From Mangifera indica (lineage: Eukaryota > Streptophyta > Magnoliopsida > Sapindales > Anacardiaceae), in the NCBI RefSeq assembly GCF_011075055.1, contig NC_058152.1, positions 434,001-498,000 on the forward strand: a DNA stretch of 64,000 bases, given 5' to 3'. Positions 13,516 through 26,004 of the stretch are shown here, in pieces. The stretch's first letter is position 1. Each line of letters starts with the position of its first letter. The position numbers and the translations under genes were made by a program. The notes under the pieces were generated by a model. The model made no database searches. It had not been told where the DNA came from and worked only from the letters and a program-made list of their open reading frames with translations.

Positions 13516-13807
13516 CAACAAATGTATGAATTATGACAAATCAAACATTTTTATTTTATTTTTGTGATTTATTTATAATTCAATAGTCAAAATTGGGTTT
13601 CATAATTTGTACAGGACAGCAGTGCAGTCCTTCAAATTTTGCAACGCTGTACCAGGGAAGCTCTGGAATCAATGTAGGCCTCAGTCCTAATTTTCTATTT
13701 GGAAAAGGCGAGGCCGTTCAAGTCAAAAACGACCATCGACCACGTCGTATTACAGATTTTATTTGAATCCGTCCACAGGTTGAATCACTATATATATATT
13801 TTTTAAC

Positions 13808-14701
13808 GGCCAAACGACTATGTCCCCCCCAAGGTTTGATGTTTTCTCAAGTTTTCATCCTTTAACTATAGAAATACTAAACACTCACTCATGACTGGTT
13901 AGATTTAACAAAACTCTAACGGTAGTAAATTTAATCTCATTTTCCCCCCTAAAAGTTTAAAAACTAACATTTTTTTTCCTTAAGCTAAGTTTGAAAAAAT
14001 TGCATTTCCCCTCCTAGGGTTTATTTCCAAACCCTTTCACTTTCTCCGACGCCATCACTGACCGTTTACCCCTCCCGACGGTTTCTCTTCCACCTCTGAC
14101 CCCCCTCAACTCTTGCACTACGTATCCGACGCAGAAAGAAGTCGAGATCGATCGACGCATCCGACGACTGGGAGAAAATTTCTTCGTCTGGGAGAAGACG
14201 ATCGATCGACGCATCCAATGACTGGGAGAAGCGATCGATCGACACATACGAAGAACTCTTCACTACGCACTACGCATCCGACGACTGGGATTCGTCTTCC
14301 CCGACGAAGTTCTTCGTCTTCCACAGCTTCTCCGACTCCGATCGGGAGTCCAAATGAGAGGAAAGAGATCATCGGAAGGAAAGGATGCTTCGGGAGGGAG
14401 AAGTCGTCGGCAATGGAGCCAGAGATGTCGCCGAAGATTTCAAAACGAAACCCTAGGGTGAAACTGTGATTTTTTAAAACTTAGGCTGAGAGAAAATTTT
14501 AGTTTTTAAAGTTTAAGGGGGCAAAATAGATTCTATTTTAGTTTATTTTTAATATTATAAAGAAAATAACGATTTTACCCTTATTACCATTAGAGTTTTG
14601 TTAAATCTAACCGGTCATAGGTGGGTGTTTGATGTTTCCATAGTTAAAGGGTGGAAACTTGAAAAAATATCAAACCTTGGGTGGGAAATAGTCATTTGGC
14701 C
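13808..14701. mobile_element. Non-autonomous Mutator-like element (MULE) with 10-bp target duplication
   Basis: 894 bp. The terminal inverted repeats exceed 100 bp: left begins GGCCAAACGACTATG, right inverted begins GGCCAAATGACTATTTCCC; similarity continues through the segment around GTTAGATTTAACAAAACTC. Flanks are an exact 10-bp direct repeat ATTTTTTAAC (13798-13807 and 14702-14711). Long inverted repeats plus a 9-11 bp duplication define MULEs. The interior (about 14040-14460) is GC-rich with repeated GATCGATCGACGCATC units and a 118-codon plus-strand ORF of repeated Arg/Ser/Thr residues; it shows no transposase motif and its origin is unknown. Confidence 0.88.
14140..14290. repeat. Degenerate GC-rich minisatellite inside the MULE
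   Basis: Three to four imperfect repeats built from GATCGATCGACGCATCC and GACTGGGAG blocks. The spacing is irregular. They lie in the non-terminal cargo of the MULE. Confidence 0.7.
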
Positions 14702-16113
14702 ATTTTTTAACCCCTGTCCATGGCTTATTTATACATTTGCCCATCTTTCGTTATTTTTTTCCATAATATGATGGAAAATGTACTTTTATAATTAATTACC
14801 TAATATAGACAAAAATATATATAATATATTATTAATAATTATAATCTCATTATGAAGTGTTGAATTAGATTTCATCCATATAAACTCAAATCATAACTTA
14901 TATCAAAAAAATCAAGTCTTTTTATACCTTAAGAGTTAACAAAATTAGTAGAGTATTAAAATTTTTACTGTAAAAATTTAGATTCAAGTCTCTATCATAT
15001 TAACTCTAATCACTATACTTTAAATTTACCTATTTAACAAATATAGATAAGATTCATGATTATCAAAATAAAAAAATTGAGTTTAAACTCAAATAAAATC
15101 AAATTCAAATTGATGAATGAGTTAAATTCAAACTAATTCAAATATTTACATTCAAACTAATCTAAAATTGAATTCAAAATCAAATTACTTTTGAATCAAG
15201 TTCAAGTCTTTAATTTTATAAATCAAACCAAATTCAAATTTTGATTTGTTCAATTTGTTAATCCCGATTAGAATTTTTTTTTTAATTCAATCCAATCTCA
15301 ATTAGATCCTCTTTTAGACTTGACCCAAATCAAATGGTGCACTGTCAGAAAACCCCCTTTTTGATACTACATTAGAAATACATGAGTAGGTGAATTTTTA
15401 TTTTGACTTGGGACTACTGATAAATTAATTTGAAAAGCCATTTATTCTTGTGTAGCTTGCCTGCCGGTAGCCGTGATCCTCGGGTTTATGGTAAAATCTC
15501 CCGAGCATAGACAACAAATAACCATAATGCAATTCTAAAAGTCTAAAAACCCAAATTCATCCAATACACCATCTACAGCTAAGTTGAGTCGAGAGAATGG
15601 TGGTTGGTTAGATCTCAACTTAATAGCATAAAGACATAGCTTGAACTCAAGCTTGGTTCGACAATAATCAAGTTGAACCTAACATGACACAAGCCAACAA
15701 GCCAATCCACGGCAGGTCATTTGCAACACTATCTATAACACTAGATTATTCATGTAAATAAGGTAAACAAAATATACAAATAAATGTTCAAATTTGGTAT
15801 ATGATTACAATTACAAAAACCCTATAAATTTGATTTTGTCCAGTCCCAGGGAACATGTAAGGAATTGAAAGGAATTAGAAGCCATCAATACAGCTAAAAA
15901 TTAAATATTTAGCACAATCATGGGCCATGACAATTGAGTTGTGCTACTTAAGCTTCTAAACTAATCCCAAAATAGATTTCTGTATTCTACTACTTAACTA
16001 ACTGATATACTTGCTGCACTGGTTAAAATTGAGAGCATTAACATGAGAAACTTTCCGAAGATGAGCCATGAATCCCATTACTAAATACCACAAAACTACA
16101 GTTAAATCCTAAA

Positions 16114-19100
16114 TCATGGGTGAAAGTAACTAGAAGAAGATGTACCATCTTTGTGGAACCCGTTTCCATCAAATTTATAAACTTGCTGACCTTTGGGTGT
16201 AAGTCCAAAAGATGCGCCTCCATTTCCATCATGATCCATTATCTTTCCTCCTCCATTCCCATCATCATACGTTGGCTGCCCATTCAACACTGGCCTACCA
16301 CTACCAAAACTTGAATCCATGGAATCAACATGAAAGTCTCTTGGACTATACCTAGGTTGGCTTCCCCAGATGCCTAGATTTCCCCACTGATTGGTTATCA
16401 AATCATCATTCATAATTCCTTGAAACAACCCTCTAAATCCCAAGTCTGCATTTCCCTGCAAAGCTCCCTCACTGATATTTGTAGTTTCAGTTCCAGACCT
16501 CCAAGTGGTGTCCATGGTGGCCATCTCCCAACTTGTCACAGGAGGTAAAGGCGGCGAGAAGTTTGAAGCTGCTTCACATTGATTAACTGAATCATCACTG
16601 GGGGGCTTTGAAACTTCTTCCAGGATCCCCACTTCATTACTTGTGGAAGAACGCCCAACAGAACTTTTCTGAAGATCAAGAACATCCCCCTGGGATATCC
16701 CCTGTGGCTCCTCGTTCACAGGTGACCGAGAAATAATTTGTATATCAGTACCAGGGCTCAGGGAAGTACTTCTGCCTGTATCAGGTCTTGAGCTTAACCC
16801 CCTCAGAGGGCTAAAACAATCATTTTCAGCACCACAGTGCAAAGGTGAAGTCGGAGATGCTACCCCATTAAGCGACCGCATTGCTTCATCAACTTCTGCC
16901 AAGAGCTCTGAAACAGATTCTTCAGACCAGGCAGTGAATTCCTCAAGTTCAGCAACCACAGCTGGCTGCCAACTAGAAGCATTAGATGCAGGGTGGGATG
17001 AAGAGGAATGATCACTGGGCACCGAAGTTGGTGTAGCAGCATGATCATTTGGCACTTCAGTCTGTTTTCCGATAGATGCTACCACAACATCAGACTCCCT
17101 CTTGTCTAACGGAGGTTTTGCTGGAGAAGGGGAATACCCACTCCATTTGCCAGCCACATCAGGTAGCTGTGGTCCACCAGCCACTGGACTGGATGCTGTA
17201 CACCTAGGCTTTTTCATTTCAGAATCTTCACCCAGCACATGACTCTGATTGGCGGTGGAGCTGGGTAGATCAGAGAACTCAACCTCCTGATTCTGATCTA
17301 TCAATTCAAAAACTTTCACAAAATTCACTAGAGCAGTGTTATCCCAGCCATTTATACAACTATCTATGGGTGGAGATCTTGAATTTTGCTCAAATGAATG
17401 CCCCAATTTGGTCTCACCCCCATCCAGGCGCATTTCACACCCCTGATTTTCCTTTACAAGCTGGGACTTCTCCGCCTGGTCTGCAATTTCACAAGAATTC
17501 AACAAAGCCACAAAAGAAGTGTTTGAATCCCAGCCATTTGAAGCACTATGAACATGTGGAAGCGTACAGTTTTCTTCAGAAGATGGAACTTTAGTGCCCT
17601 TGCTGTGGACCTGATTATTAGCGTGGCCCTCACCAAAGGCCTGTTGGTCACAACAAATTCCAATATTCATTCGACTCTCAGAAGCCTTATCAAATCCCCC
17701 ATTCAAAGCATCCGTTAGAAGCATAGAATCATCTTGCTTTTGATCTGTCCTCCATACTCGCAAAGTAACAGGGAAATATCCACTATTATTCCATTTACGC
17801 AGCTGCGCAATGGAAAATGGTCCCTGACTCTTTCCATTGGGATCTTCATAGTACCATGCATTCTCTTTCTTAAGAAAAGAAGGTTGCATAATACCCACAG
17901 AATTTGATGTTAGAAGTTTTCCAGAGGCAACCCCAGAAACTGATTTAGGATTAACTGCATATATAACAGCAAAACTATCATCAAAACTAAAAAGAGGAAA
18001 ACAAATTTTTAAAGATTTCTTCCATATCAATATGCAAATGCCAGAGACCTGATTTCTTCTCACCAAAATCTCCAACATCATCTTCAGCCTCATAACTCGG
18101 ATCCATGTGTGGGTCAATATGTACTACTTCCACTCCAAGAAGCCTGTGCTTGTGAGTATCAGGAGAGCTCAAAAGCTCTAAATTCTCTACACATTCTCTG
18201 ACTGTGCAACATTGTCAAGGAATACTAGACAATGTTATACCAAACTGGATTGCATTACAAGAAACATAAAACAGACAAGAAGGTGAAAGAGAATATGACA
18301 AAAAAGAAAGCCAACTCTCCAAATTTTAAAGCCGGATACACCCCCTTTGAGCTCCAAAGAACTGTATAAGGTTAATGTTTGGTAAAAAAATATTAGTTAT
18401 AAAGTCTGGGAAACATTATAACATTGTTATTCCATATAGCTGAAAACTTGTTTTTGAGGCTTTCTTCAGTTCTAAATCATTATTTTAAAATTTCAACCAT
18501 TTTATTGATTCAGCAAAATTTAGTACGACTTATCAATATCTTGTCATTTGTAATTTTATAAAAGAATCTCCTTGGTAGATGTGTGAAATTATGGTTCAAT
18601 TTGAAATAAGCAAACATTTTCCATCTGAAGCACTCCGGGTAAAAATTTACGCTTCCTACATTAATTAGGAAATTTAGAAACTGATTTCTGATTCTCATAT
18701 CAAAGTCTTCTAACAAAAAAAATATTACCACAGAATTTATGTAAATAAGTTATACCTAAAGGATTTTAGTATGTTGCCCAAAAATTTTTTAACTTTAAAT
18801 TTGCACAGATATTTACCTGTTTAGTGATCCGAATACAGTGAAATTGAGGGCACTCATTGTGTCCCATTAAAAATTCACAAGCATGGAAAAAGCTCAGATA
18901 GGTCCTAATAATATTTAGTAACAAAGGATATTCATTTTCATGTCCCTTTTCACTAGCTTGATCACGGAGATGTATATGCTGCAGTTTCTGTGCTTCCAGT
19001 AACTAAAATGGAGAATCAAGACAATACGAAAAAAGTATGATTAAAAAAGGCAAGAAATTTCAAATTTTTAATTAAGTGATAAATATAAAAGCAGAACATT

Positions 19101-22100
19101 GCATAAATATTGAAAAGCACCAAAAATGAATAGTTCCATACAACAGCTAAGCCACAAATTAGCATTATAACTCACAGATATGCATGGGTATAAACTGCTA
19201 AAAACTTACATCATCAATTCTCTGTGATTGTAATTTTAATGCTCTCTCCAGAATCTCTCCCTACAAGAATGCATACATCTTTCAGAAACGGCAGTGCAAA
19301 TATCAAAGCTCAAAAAGCATACATGAATGGTACACAGAGTTACCACTGTAAAATGTTTCATGAGTCCACATTTGATGCTCTGGCGTAACCGTCTGCATTC
19401 ATCCTGGGAAACATAATTACACATCAACACACAAGGAAATCCAGTGTACTCCCCAGGGAAATAAGATCAGGTTGATAGCATTTACTAATAAATGGTAAAA
19501 ACCTAGCAGTGCATTTCCTATGGTACCTATCGTAAGGTACCTAACAATACCCCAAACATTACAAAGCTCACTAAACAGACAAACAATTGTGCAAATATTG
19601 ACAGTAGATGTCATATTAACAAATAAATTGAGAAAAATACTTGAGAAAATTTCAAGTTAATCATGATGCATCTAATACTCTACATGGTGACCTAGAGAAT
19701 CTCAACGTCTTCAATGCATTATCATATGTTGTGCCCATATTATTATGTAATGCCATCTTCATGGCTCTCTACTAAATCCTCAACTGTCATGAAACAAATT
19801 GAGTTTTCCAACAGGAAAAGCAAACCTGCATGAATAAAATGAAATATGCTTTAAATATACTCTAGCTTCATATGTTTAAATGTATGAATGTCAGGCAATG
19901 AGTGACTTTAAGCAAGACTGCCTAAAACTTTAAAAAAAAAAAAAATACGAAGTTCAGCAAAACATTAAACATCTAGGATGATTTGTCGCCACAAATGCTT
20001 CCACGATTATAACCAAATTGGCTGAGTGAGAATTGATTTAAAATTCAAATAAATGTAACCAAATGATAGAATGTGATAATCATCATAGTTGTGTGCAACA
20101 AATATCTGCACCAATGCCTAAAACTACAGCCACACATAGAATAGTAAGTACCAGTGATGTTGACTTTCAAGGTTAATTAATGGAGTCCACTCAACTCCTA
20201 AATTAATACAATAGACACCATGTCCCGATCAGTGTAGCTAATATTCCAATGGAGAAGTTCATTTATCTTATTAGGTCTAGAAGTATATTCTTATGAATGG
20301 TTGAAAAAGTTCAACAGCGATGTCATGATTTTTTTTTTATAGAGCAGGATGATGCTCAAACCATTTTGTTTCTCATTCACATGAAGAAAACCTCCAAAAG
20401 GTAGAACTGTCATTTTCCATGTATAGAGTGAATCCAATATGCTTGGAAACTCCGAAAGCATAATCCTTTTAATAAATAGGAAAGATGTACACAAGGGTTA
20501 CGTTATAACACCTCAGAGAACTCCTCATTTGAAATCGCATCAATCGGAAGCAAATCACTCTTTTTCAAATCTTGAACTTCTATCATTAAATCAGTTTTTC
20601 TGTCTCCAATTACATATGGTTCAGCTGCCTTGGTTGTACCTGTACACAAAACCCTCAAAAGGTTACAACTTTGTAGCAAGGAAAGTTTTCCAGTGTACAA
20701 AATAGTACAGTTTTTAATATCTCTTTTAACTTTAAAAGGCAACTAGGAGCTTTGATACACACACACACACACACATTTACCTGTTACTCTAACAAGCCTA
20801 TGCATATCTTGCTTTGGATCAGTGCCATTTATCTTTATCCGCACTATTGATCCAACAACCTTCTCTCGAAAATTGTCACTCTCATCGATAAGTTTCTCAG
20901 CAAAATTACGTTTCAGGTATACCAGGTTGATGTTGTGCACATCAATTGCTGCATATCCATTAGGATCCATAATAGCTTCTTTATTACTTTTACATGTTTT
21001 ACGCCTATTAACATTTTCCGATATTAATTGGTCATCATTTTCTGTGTCATTCTCCATCTGGCTAGCAAAGGCATCAGCAACACCTATCATTGTTTGACGA
21101 GTCTCTTGATCAAGAAAGTGTGCCTTAAGAATCCCAAGCATTTCAATATGATCCACCCTTTCTCTTCCTAACAAACCACGTAGTCTTGAGTCACAAACAA
21201 CTAGACACTGCTGATTAGGATCATGTAAATTGTTTTTCTTCACATACTCCTGCAGAAGATCATGGACTTCTGGTGGGGTTATCTTTGATGTATCACCATT
21301 TTTCATGAAAGCAACAAACTCTAAGAGACTATCCGTTGCCCATTTTGGCACCTCATGTGGAGAGGTTCCTTCATCACCACCTGATTTTTCTGTACTAAGG
21401 GAGTCCGGCTTGTTAAGAAACTCCAGTAGGTTCTCAGTCTTTCTCCTCTTAGCATGATTTGCTTCTGCATTGCCAGAAGAATTTTCTGAACTAGCGCATC
21501 TGTTAATATGAGGTGCAATAACATCACCAGATGATTCACACTTAGAAGCCATAAGAAAAGATCTATCAACTTCAACAGAACATTTTCCCTTGAGACTGTT
21601 AATAGAAGGTACATTCCAAGGGTTTTTAGCTTGGGTGAGCTCATCCAAAGTTAAATTTAGCTTCTCTTTCAAGCACACCCAGTAAACCTTGAATAGATAT
21701 TCCCAGCTAGTTTGATCATCAAAATCCACCTGCTCCTGAACCAGGGAAAGGGAAAGTAAACAAAAGGAAATGAGACAGCCAAAAACCGCTATATGAATAC
21801 GGTAACCTTGTAAAAAAAGTTCAAAGTTTCAAATAGATGAATAAAAGGCACTGGAATGCAACCCAATCTTAAATTACATCCACAAGCTATAAGAACAACA
21901 ACAGCCAAAAAAATTTAGAAAGAAACCGCATTAGTAGTTGCAGATGGAAATTAGGTATAAACTGATCAAGAACAACGATAGCAACCCAAACAAGAGCAAT
22001 TTGCAATGGATCCCAAAAACGGGTTCTTTCTTTTAAATATTTGTAAATTACCATTTCAAATATTACCAAGTTAAGAAAAAAACAGCTCACACAACAGAGC

Positions 22101-23316
22101 AAGCAACTGTAAGTATCAAAATCCTCATAGGAAAGAAATTGAACATACTGATCCTTGATTTCGTAAAGCACTGTTTTCCATCATCATGATAGTTTTCATG
22201 CATGCTGCGCAAAGTCCTTTGTTCTCTCTTACACAAAAATAATCAGCATCCTTAATGCATCCCTTGCATAAAGAATATGTACAAGTATAGCAAACATAAT
22301 GCGAAGACTTCCGACAGGTACTACAGATATGCCACCCTGAAATCAATGACACAGCTGGCAAATTAATAAATGATAAATTCCAAAAAACTACTTATTAAAT
22401 AAGGAGACAACAAATTGGTAACAAAGAAAAGACTTATAACAGCTAAAGTGAATTCTCAAGTAAAACAAGCATTCAAATAAACACAGCAAGACATAAATCG
22501 AAATACATTATACAGGCAAACATATAGAAATTATGCAATATTAATTAAAAAAAATAAACATACCACAGTTCCATTTAGCCTTTGAACGAAAGAATGCTTC
22601 GTCCCGCTTGATACATGAAGGATGGTAAGCTTTAGGACATCCCCTAAATTACCAGAACACCAAAAATAGATACATTAACAACTACCATACAAAATTCTAA
22701 CTCTGGAAACCCTGGCTTTGAAACCCAGAAAATGATCATCATATAAACAAAATTTTAATTGTGTGAGGGAAAATTCTTCAGCTTACAAGTTAGGTAAACC
22801 AGATTGCACCAGAAATGTCTAATTTAGATTTCAGAAAATTCTAAGCAAGAAAGATGAGAGAAAAAGAAAGCCAACACTAGTTACTTACCTGCGATCACAT
22901 AAGACCAGACTGCCACCATCGAAGCAAATAAAGCAAACATCTTCCTCCTCTTTCTTTCTCCTCTGCGACGGCGGTGGCTGACGTTTTTTGGGTTTGACCT
23001 GACTAGCTCTGGGAGGGCGTCCCCGTTTCCGATTACTCATTGTCCCAAACTTGACCTCTACATCCACCATACCACCAGCATCTCTGACCGTCAAGCCAGC
23101 ATCCTGAGCAACTGCACCCTCCGGAGCTTTGACCAGCTGGGTACCGTTAATTTGCTGGATACGATAGCATTGACCGACGCACTTCAGCTCGATTTCCTTC
23201 GAATTACTCTCAAAACCTTTCTCTGCCTTAATTTCTGCATCTAAACAAAGCTGACCCAGATTGGAAACCTTTTCCAAAGGCTGACCATGTAACTGTTCCG
23301 ACTGCTGTATTTCCAT
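16114..23316 (-). CDS. PHD / SWIB / Plus-3 / GYF chromatin protein, 1316 aa, ten exons
   Basis: Nuclear chromatin-linked protein of the At2g18090 / NERD-like group. Exons: 23316-22889, 22643-22564, 22336-22149, 21729-20781, 20639-20512, 19403-19344, 19260-19210, 19002-18932, 18203-18049, 17954-16114 (3951 nt, one frame). Domains in order: AT-hook-like KRGRPP before a Cys-rich PHD-type zinc region (about 126-232, FICFDGGSLVLCDRR onward); SWIB/MDM2 (about 362-436, WATDSLLEFVAFM); Plus-3 (about 490-610, LVYLKRNFAEKL, IVRIKING); GYF (about 737-790, WYYEDPNGKSQGPFS). A long Ser-rich tail follows. No C-terminal CCCH zinc finger is seen, unlike Arabidopsis NERD. The intron 18931-18204 is a U12-type AT-AC intron; the others are GT-AG. 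The start ATG is the first in frame after upstream non-coding sequence. Confidence 0.93.
18204..18931 (-). other. U12-type AT-AC intron
   Basis: Intron 8 of the PHD/SWIB/GYF gene. On the minus strand it starts ATATCCTTT right after exon bases GAAAATGA and ends TTGCAC before AGTCAGAG. A perfect U12 branch motif TTCCTTGAC (R=G) lies at about 18215-18223, its A about 11 nt from the 3' splice site. Joining at AT...AC keeps the frame (…GHENE-VRECVENL…). No GT donor in the local sequence does so. Confidence 0.9.
20757..20775. repeat. (AC)n / (TG)n microsatellite beside a splice donor
   Basis: About nine dinucleotide units on the plus strand. On the transcribed minus strand the TG run begins a few bases after the exon 4 donor (donor GT at 20780-20779) of the PHD/SWIB/GYF gene. 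Confidence 0.9.
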
Positions 23317-23899
23317 ACGGGGAAAAATGAAAAAAAGAATTATCAAAATTGGGTGAAGATTTTGCTGATTGTGAAAAATTTGAGAGGAGTTCAGGTGAGA
23401 TATAAAACCCTAGGTATTTCGGGCAGTGCAACGAAGGAGATGGCGTGAGAAGTCATTGTTTGTGTGTAAATTGAGAGACTCGTTAATGTTGTTTGGTGAA
23501 TAAAGAGAAAGAAGAGGACGACACTTCTTGTTGTCTTGTTCAGATTGGAGGAAAGAAAAAAACAAAACAAAAAAGGAAAGAGAGAGAAGTGGGCTTGCGA
23601 AGTTAACTTGGTGGGCGGTGAATTTTTAGCCTTTTTACTGCAACAGTAAAGAGGAGCTGGGAGGAGGAATGGAGAAGGCAAGCAAGAAGCGTTAAACGCG
23701 GATATTGAGTGTCTGATTCTCGAAAATGTCTAATCGCTTCCCTGTCTTGACTGCCACGAGGTTCGTGGGTAATAGTACCAAGGAAAGCAACTCAGTTTCT
23801 GGGACCCATCCCTTTTTTTTAAACAGAATTATTTTTCCGTCATTGGACATACAAGTCAGAGAACGTTCAGCTTGAATAATAATTTACTATTAAAATACT

Positions 23900-24329
23900 G
23901 AGGGTTATTTCGAAACGAGGGTATTTAAAAAATTATTGAATATAAATAATTATTATATTTAATAAATTTTAATAGATATAAATAATTATTATATTTGATT
24001 AAAAATAATAAAAAAATATTAATAAATTATTTTATTTAAATGTTATTTTATATAATTATCTTTAAATATTTTTTATATTAATTAAAAATAAATTTATTTT
24101 TATATCAAAAAATTAATAAATAATAATATAATTATAATAAAATTAATATTATCTTGTAATCTTTTAATACTTAAGGTGAAAGTTGTAATCAGATTATCAT
24201 CTATATTACTTATCACGTTAACATTAGTAATAGAAGATTACCATAATCTTTTATTATTGACAAACTAAACAAAATAATAAAATATAGATTACTAAAGTAA
24301 TCTTTAAATTTTAGAACCGAACAACCCCT
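23900..24329 (+). mobile_element. Tourist-like MITE, copy C
   Basis: Same internal sequence and orientation as 3546-3956, for example ATAAATAATTATTATATTTG near the left and AGATTACTAAAGTAATC near the right. The right end GAACCGAACAACCCC is recognisable; the left terminal repeat is badly degraded, so that border is approximate. Confidence 0.6.
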
Positions 24330-24689
24330 TAAACAAAACCTTTAGAATATGGTTATTGGTGTAATACTTATTTCATAAGCCAATAAGGTACATGTGAAAA
24401 AATAATATATATTATAAATTATATCAAATTATTATGACATAATATATTGTAATGTAATACATATTATTAATATCAATTTATATATATTTTAAAAATATCA
24501 ATATAATATAAATGTATATAAAAAAAATTTAAATTTTTAAGGATTTTATAATATTTTTTGTGATATTGATGATAATTAAAAATTTTTATTATTTTATTAT
24601 TAAAAATGTTTATCTTACAATATGATAAATGATGCAAAAAGTTAGAATATATAATATATTATTCGATTACAATGTTTTCAGATACTGTT

Positions 24690-25152
24690 AGGGTTATAAA
24701 CAAGTTGAACTGCTTATCAGTTACTCACTAATCACAGCTTCACTCATCTTGAGCTGAGTTTGATTCGATTATTGTTGATTTCAATTCAAAAGGCTCTAGT
24801 TTAATTTTCGAATTGACTTCAAGTTTGTTATTGTTTCGCTCAATGAACTAATGAACTCACAATAAAGTTTAAGTATAATATTAATAAACCTTTAAAAGTT
24901 AAAATCTTATACTTATATTGTTTAAATCTCATTTTTTGAATCCCAACTCTATATATAAAAGGTAAATGATTAAAATATAAGTTAAAGGGTTTAATAATAA
25001 TCTATCAAACTAAGTTTGAATTGTTCCTATCTTGATCTCGAATTTGAGCCAACAACTTTTTGGCTCTGTAAACTTGAGTTTCACTTAAATGTGACTAAAT
25101 CAAGCTTGAGTTAAACAAAAATAAACTCAGTTCAAGCACCATATGCCCTTAA
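24690..25152. mobile_element. Possible degraded hAT-like MITE
   Basis: Left end AGGGTTATAAACAAG and inverted right end AAGGGCATATGGTGC are similar, and the interior is rich in GAGTTCAAG-like repeats as in the better-defined element at 5622-5937. No target duplication was found; the borders are tentative. Confidence 0.35.
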
Positions 25153-26004
25153 TGAGGTAATGCCTCTCTATTTAGGGTGTGTCTAGTTTTGATAAGTTTT
25201 TATCACCAAAAATAATAAACAATTATAAAAATAAATTAATTACAATATTAAAAGTGTAAAGTATTAAATTGTTTTATAAATTTATATGTATAAATAATTA
25301 TAAAAACACTTTTTATAATTATTTTTTGTGAACATATTGTAAAAATGAGTAGTAACGTGAAAGAGGTTAATCATAAATAAATCCTCAAACTCGAATTGAA
25401 TTATCAAATAATAGCATAACTCTTACTCAAATTTGAGAGTTTATGAGTTTCATTATACTTATTTTCTCTTATTTTTCTTCTTCTTTTCTAGAGTTTTTTT
25501 TTTTTTTTAATTACTTTTCTTCTTCTTGAAGTTCAAGCAATTTTTGTTTAAATCATTTTTCAAACTTAATTCAAATCGGATTAACTTTTTAACCCCTCCA
25601 CCCCAACTTTACCTCTTTTAGCAATAATAATTTTTAGTTATTGAATGGGTTGGGTTTGTCTTTTGGGGAGACAAGACAACTGTTCAAATTTGGGAGAATA
25701 CAAAGAATGTAGTTGAATATTTCAGTCTAATCTGCTTTTGATTTAGTGATGTAAATGGGTTAGGTTCTTGACTTGATAGAGAATAAAAAAATGTAAATCA
25801 TTTATTTATTTCTAAATAAGACGCTAATTAGTGATTACTGCTTTCTGACTCACATTTTACCGGTAGAAGTGGCAGTGGGCTGGCTGCCATGTGGCACGGC
25901 ACATGAATATGTGAGTTATATCAAGGCTTATTCTAATGCCAATTATATTGAAACCTCATGAGAAGGCTTGTGAACATTTACAAAATAAAGAATAATTGAA
26001 GAAG

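Larger units (their letters stand above)
13516..16113. other. Intergenic region between DUF726 promoter and PHD/SWIB gene 3' end
   Basis: About 13516-13800 should contain the DUF726 promoter and 5' UTR. 13808-14701 is a Mutator-like element. 14712-15900 is AT-rich DNA with GAATTCAAA-like repeats and no coding signal. About 15900-16113 is probably 3' UTR of the PHD/SWIB/GYF gene. Confidence 0.55.

Noticed and set aside
14113..14469. 118-codon ORF rich in Arg/Ser/Thr
   Set aside because: It lies inside a MULE and consists of translated minisatellite; no known domain and no support as a gene.
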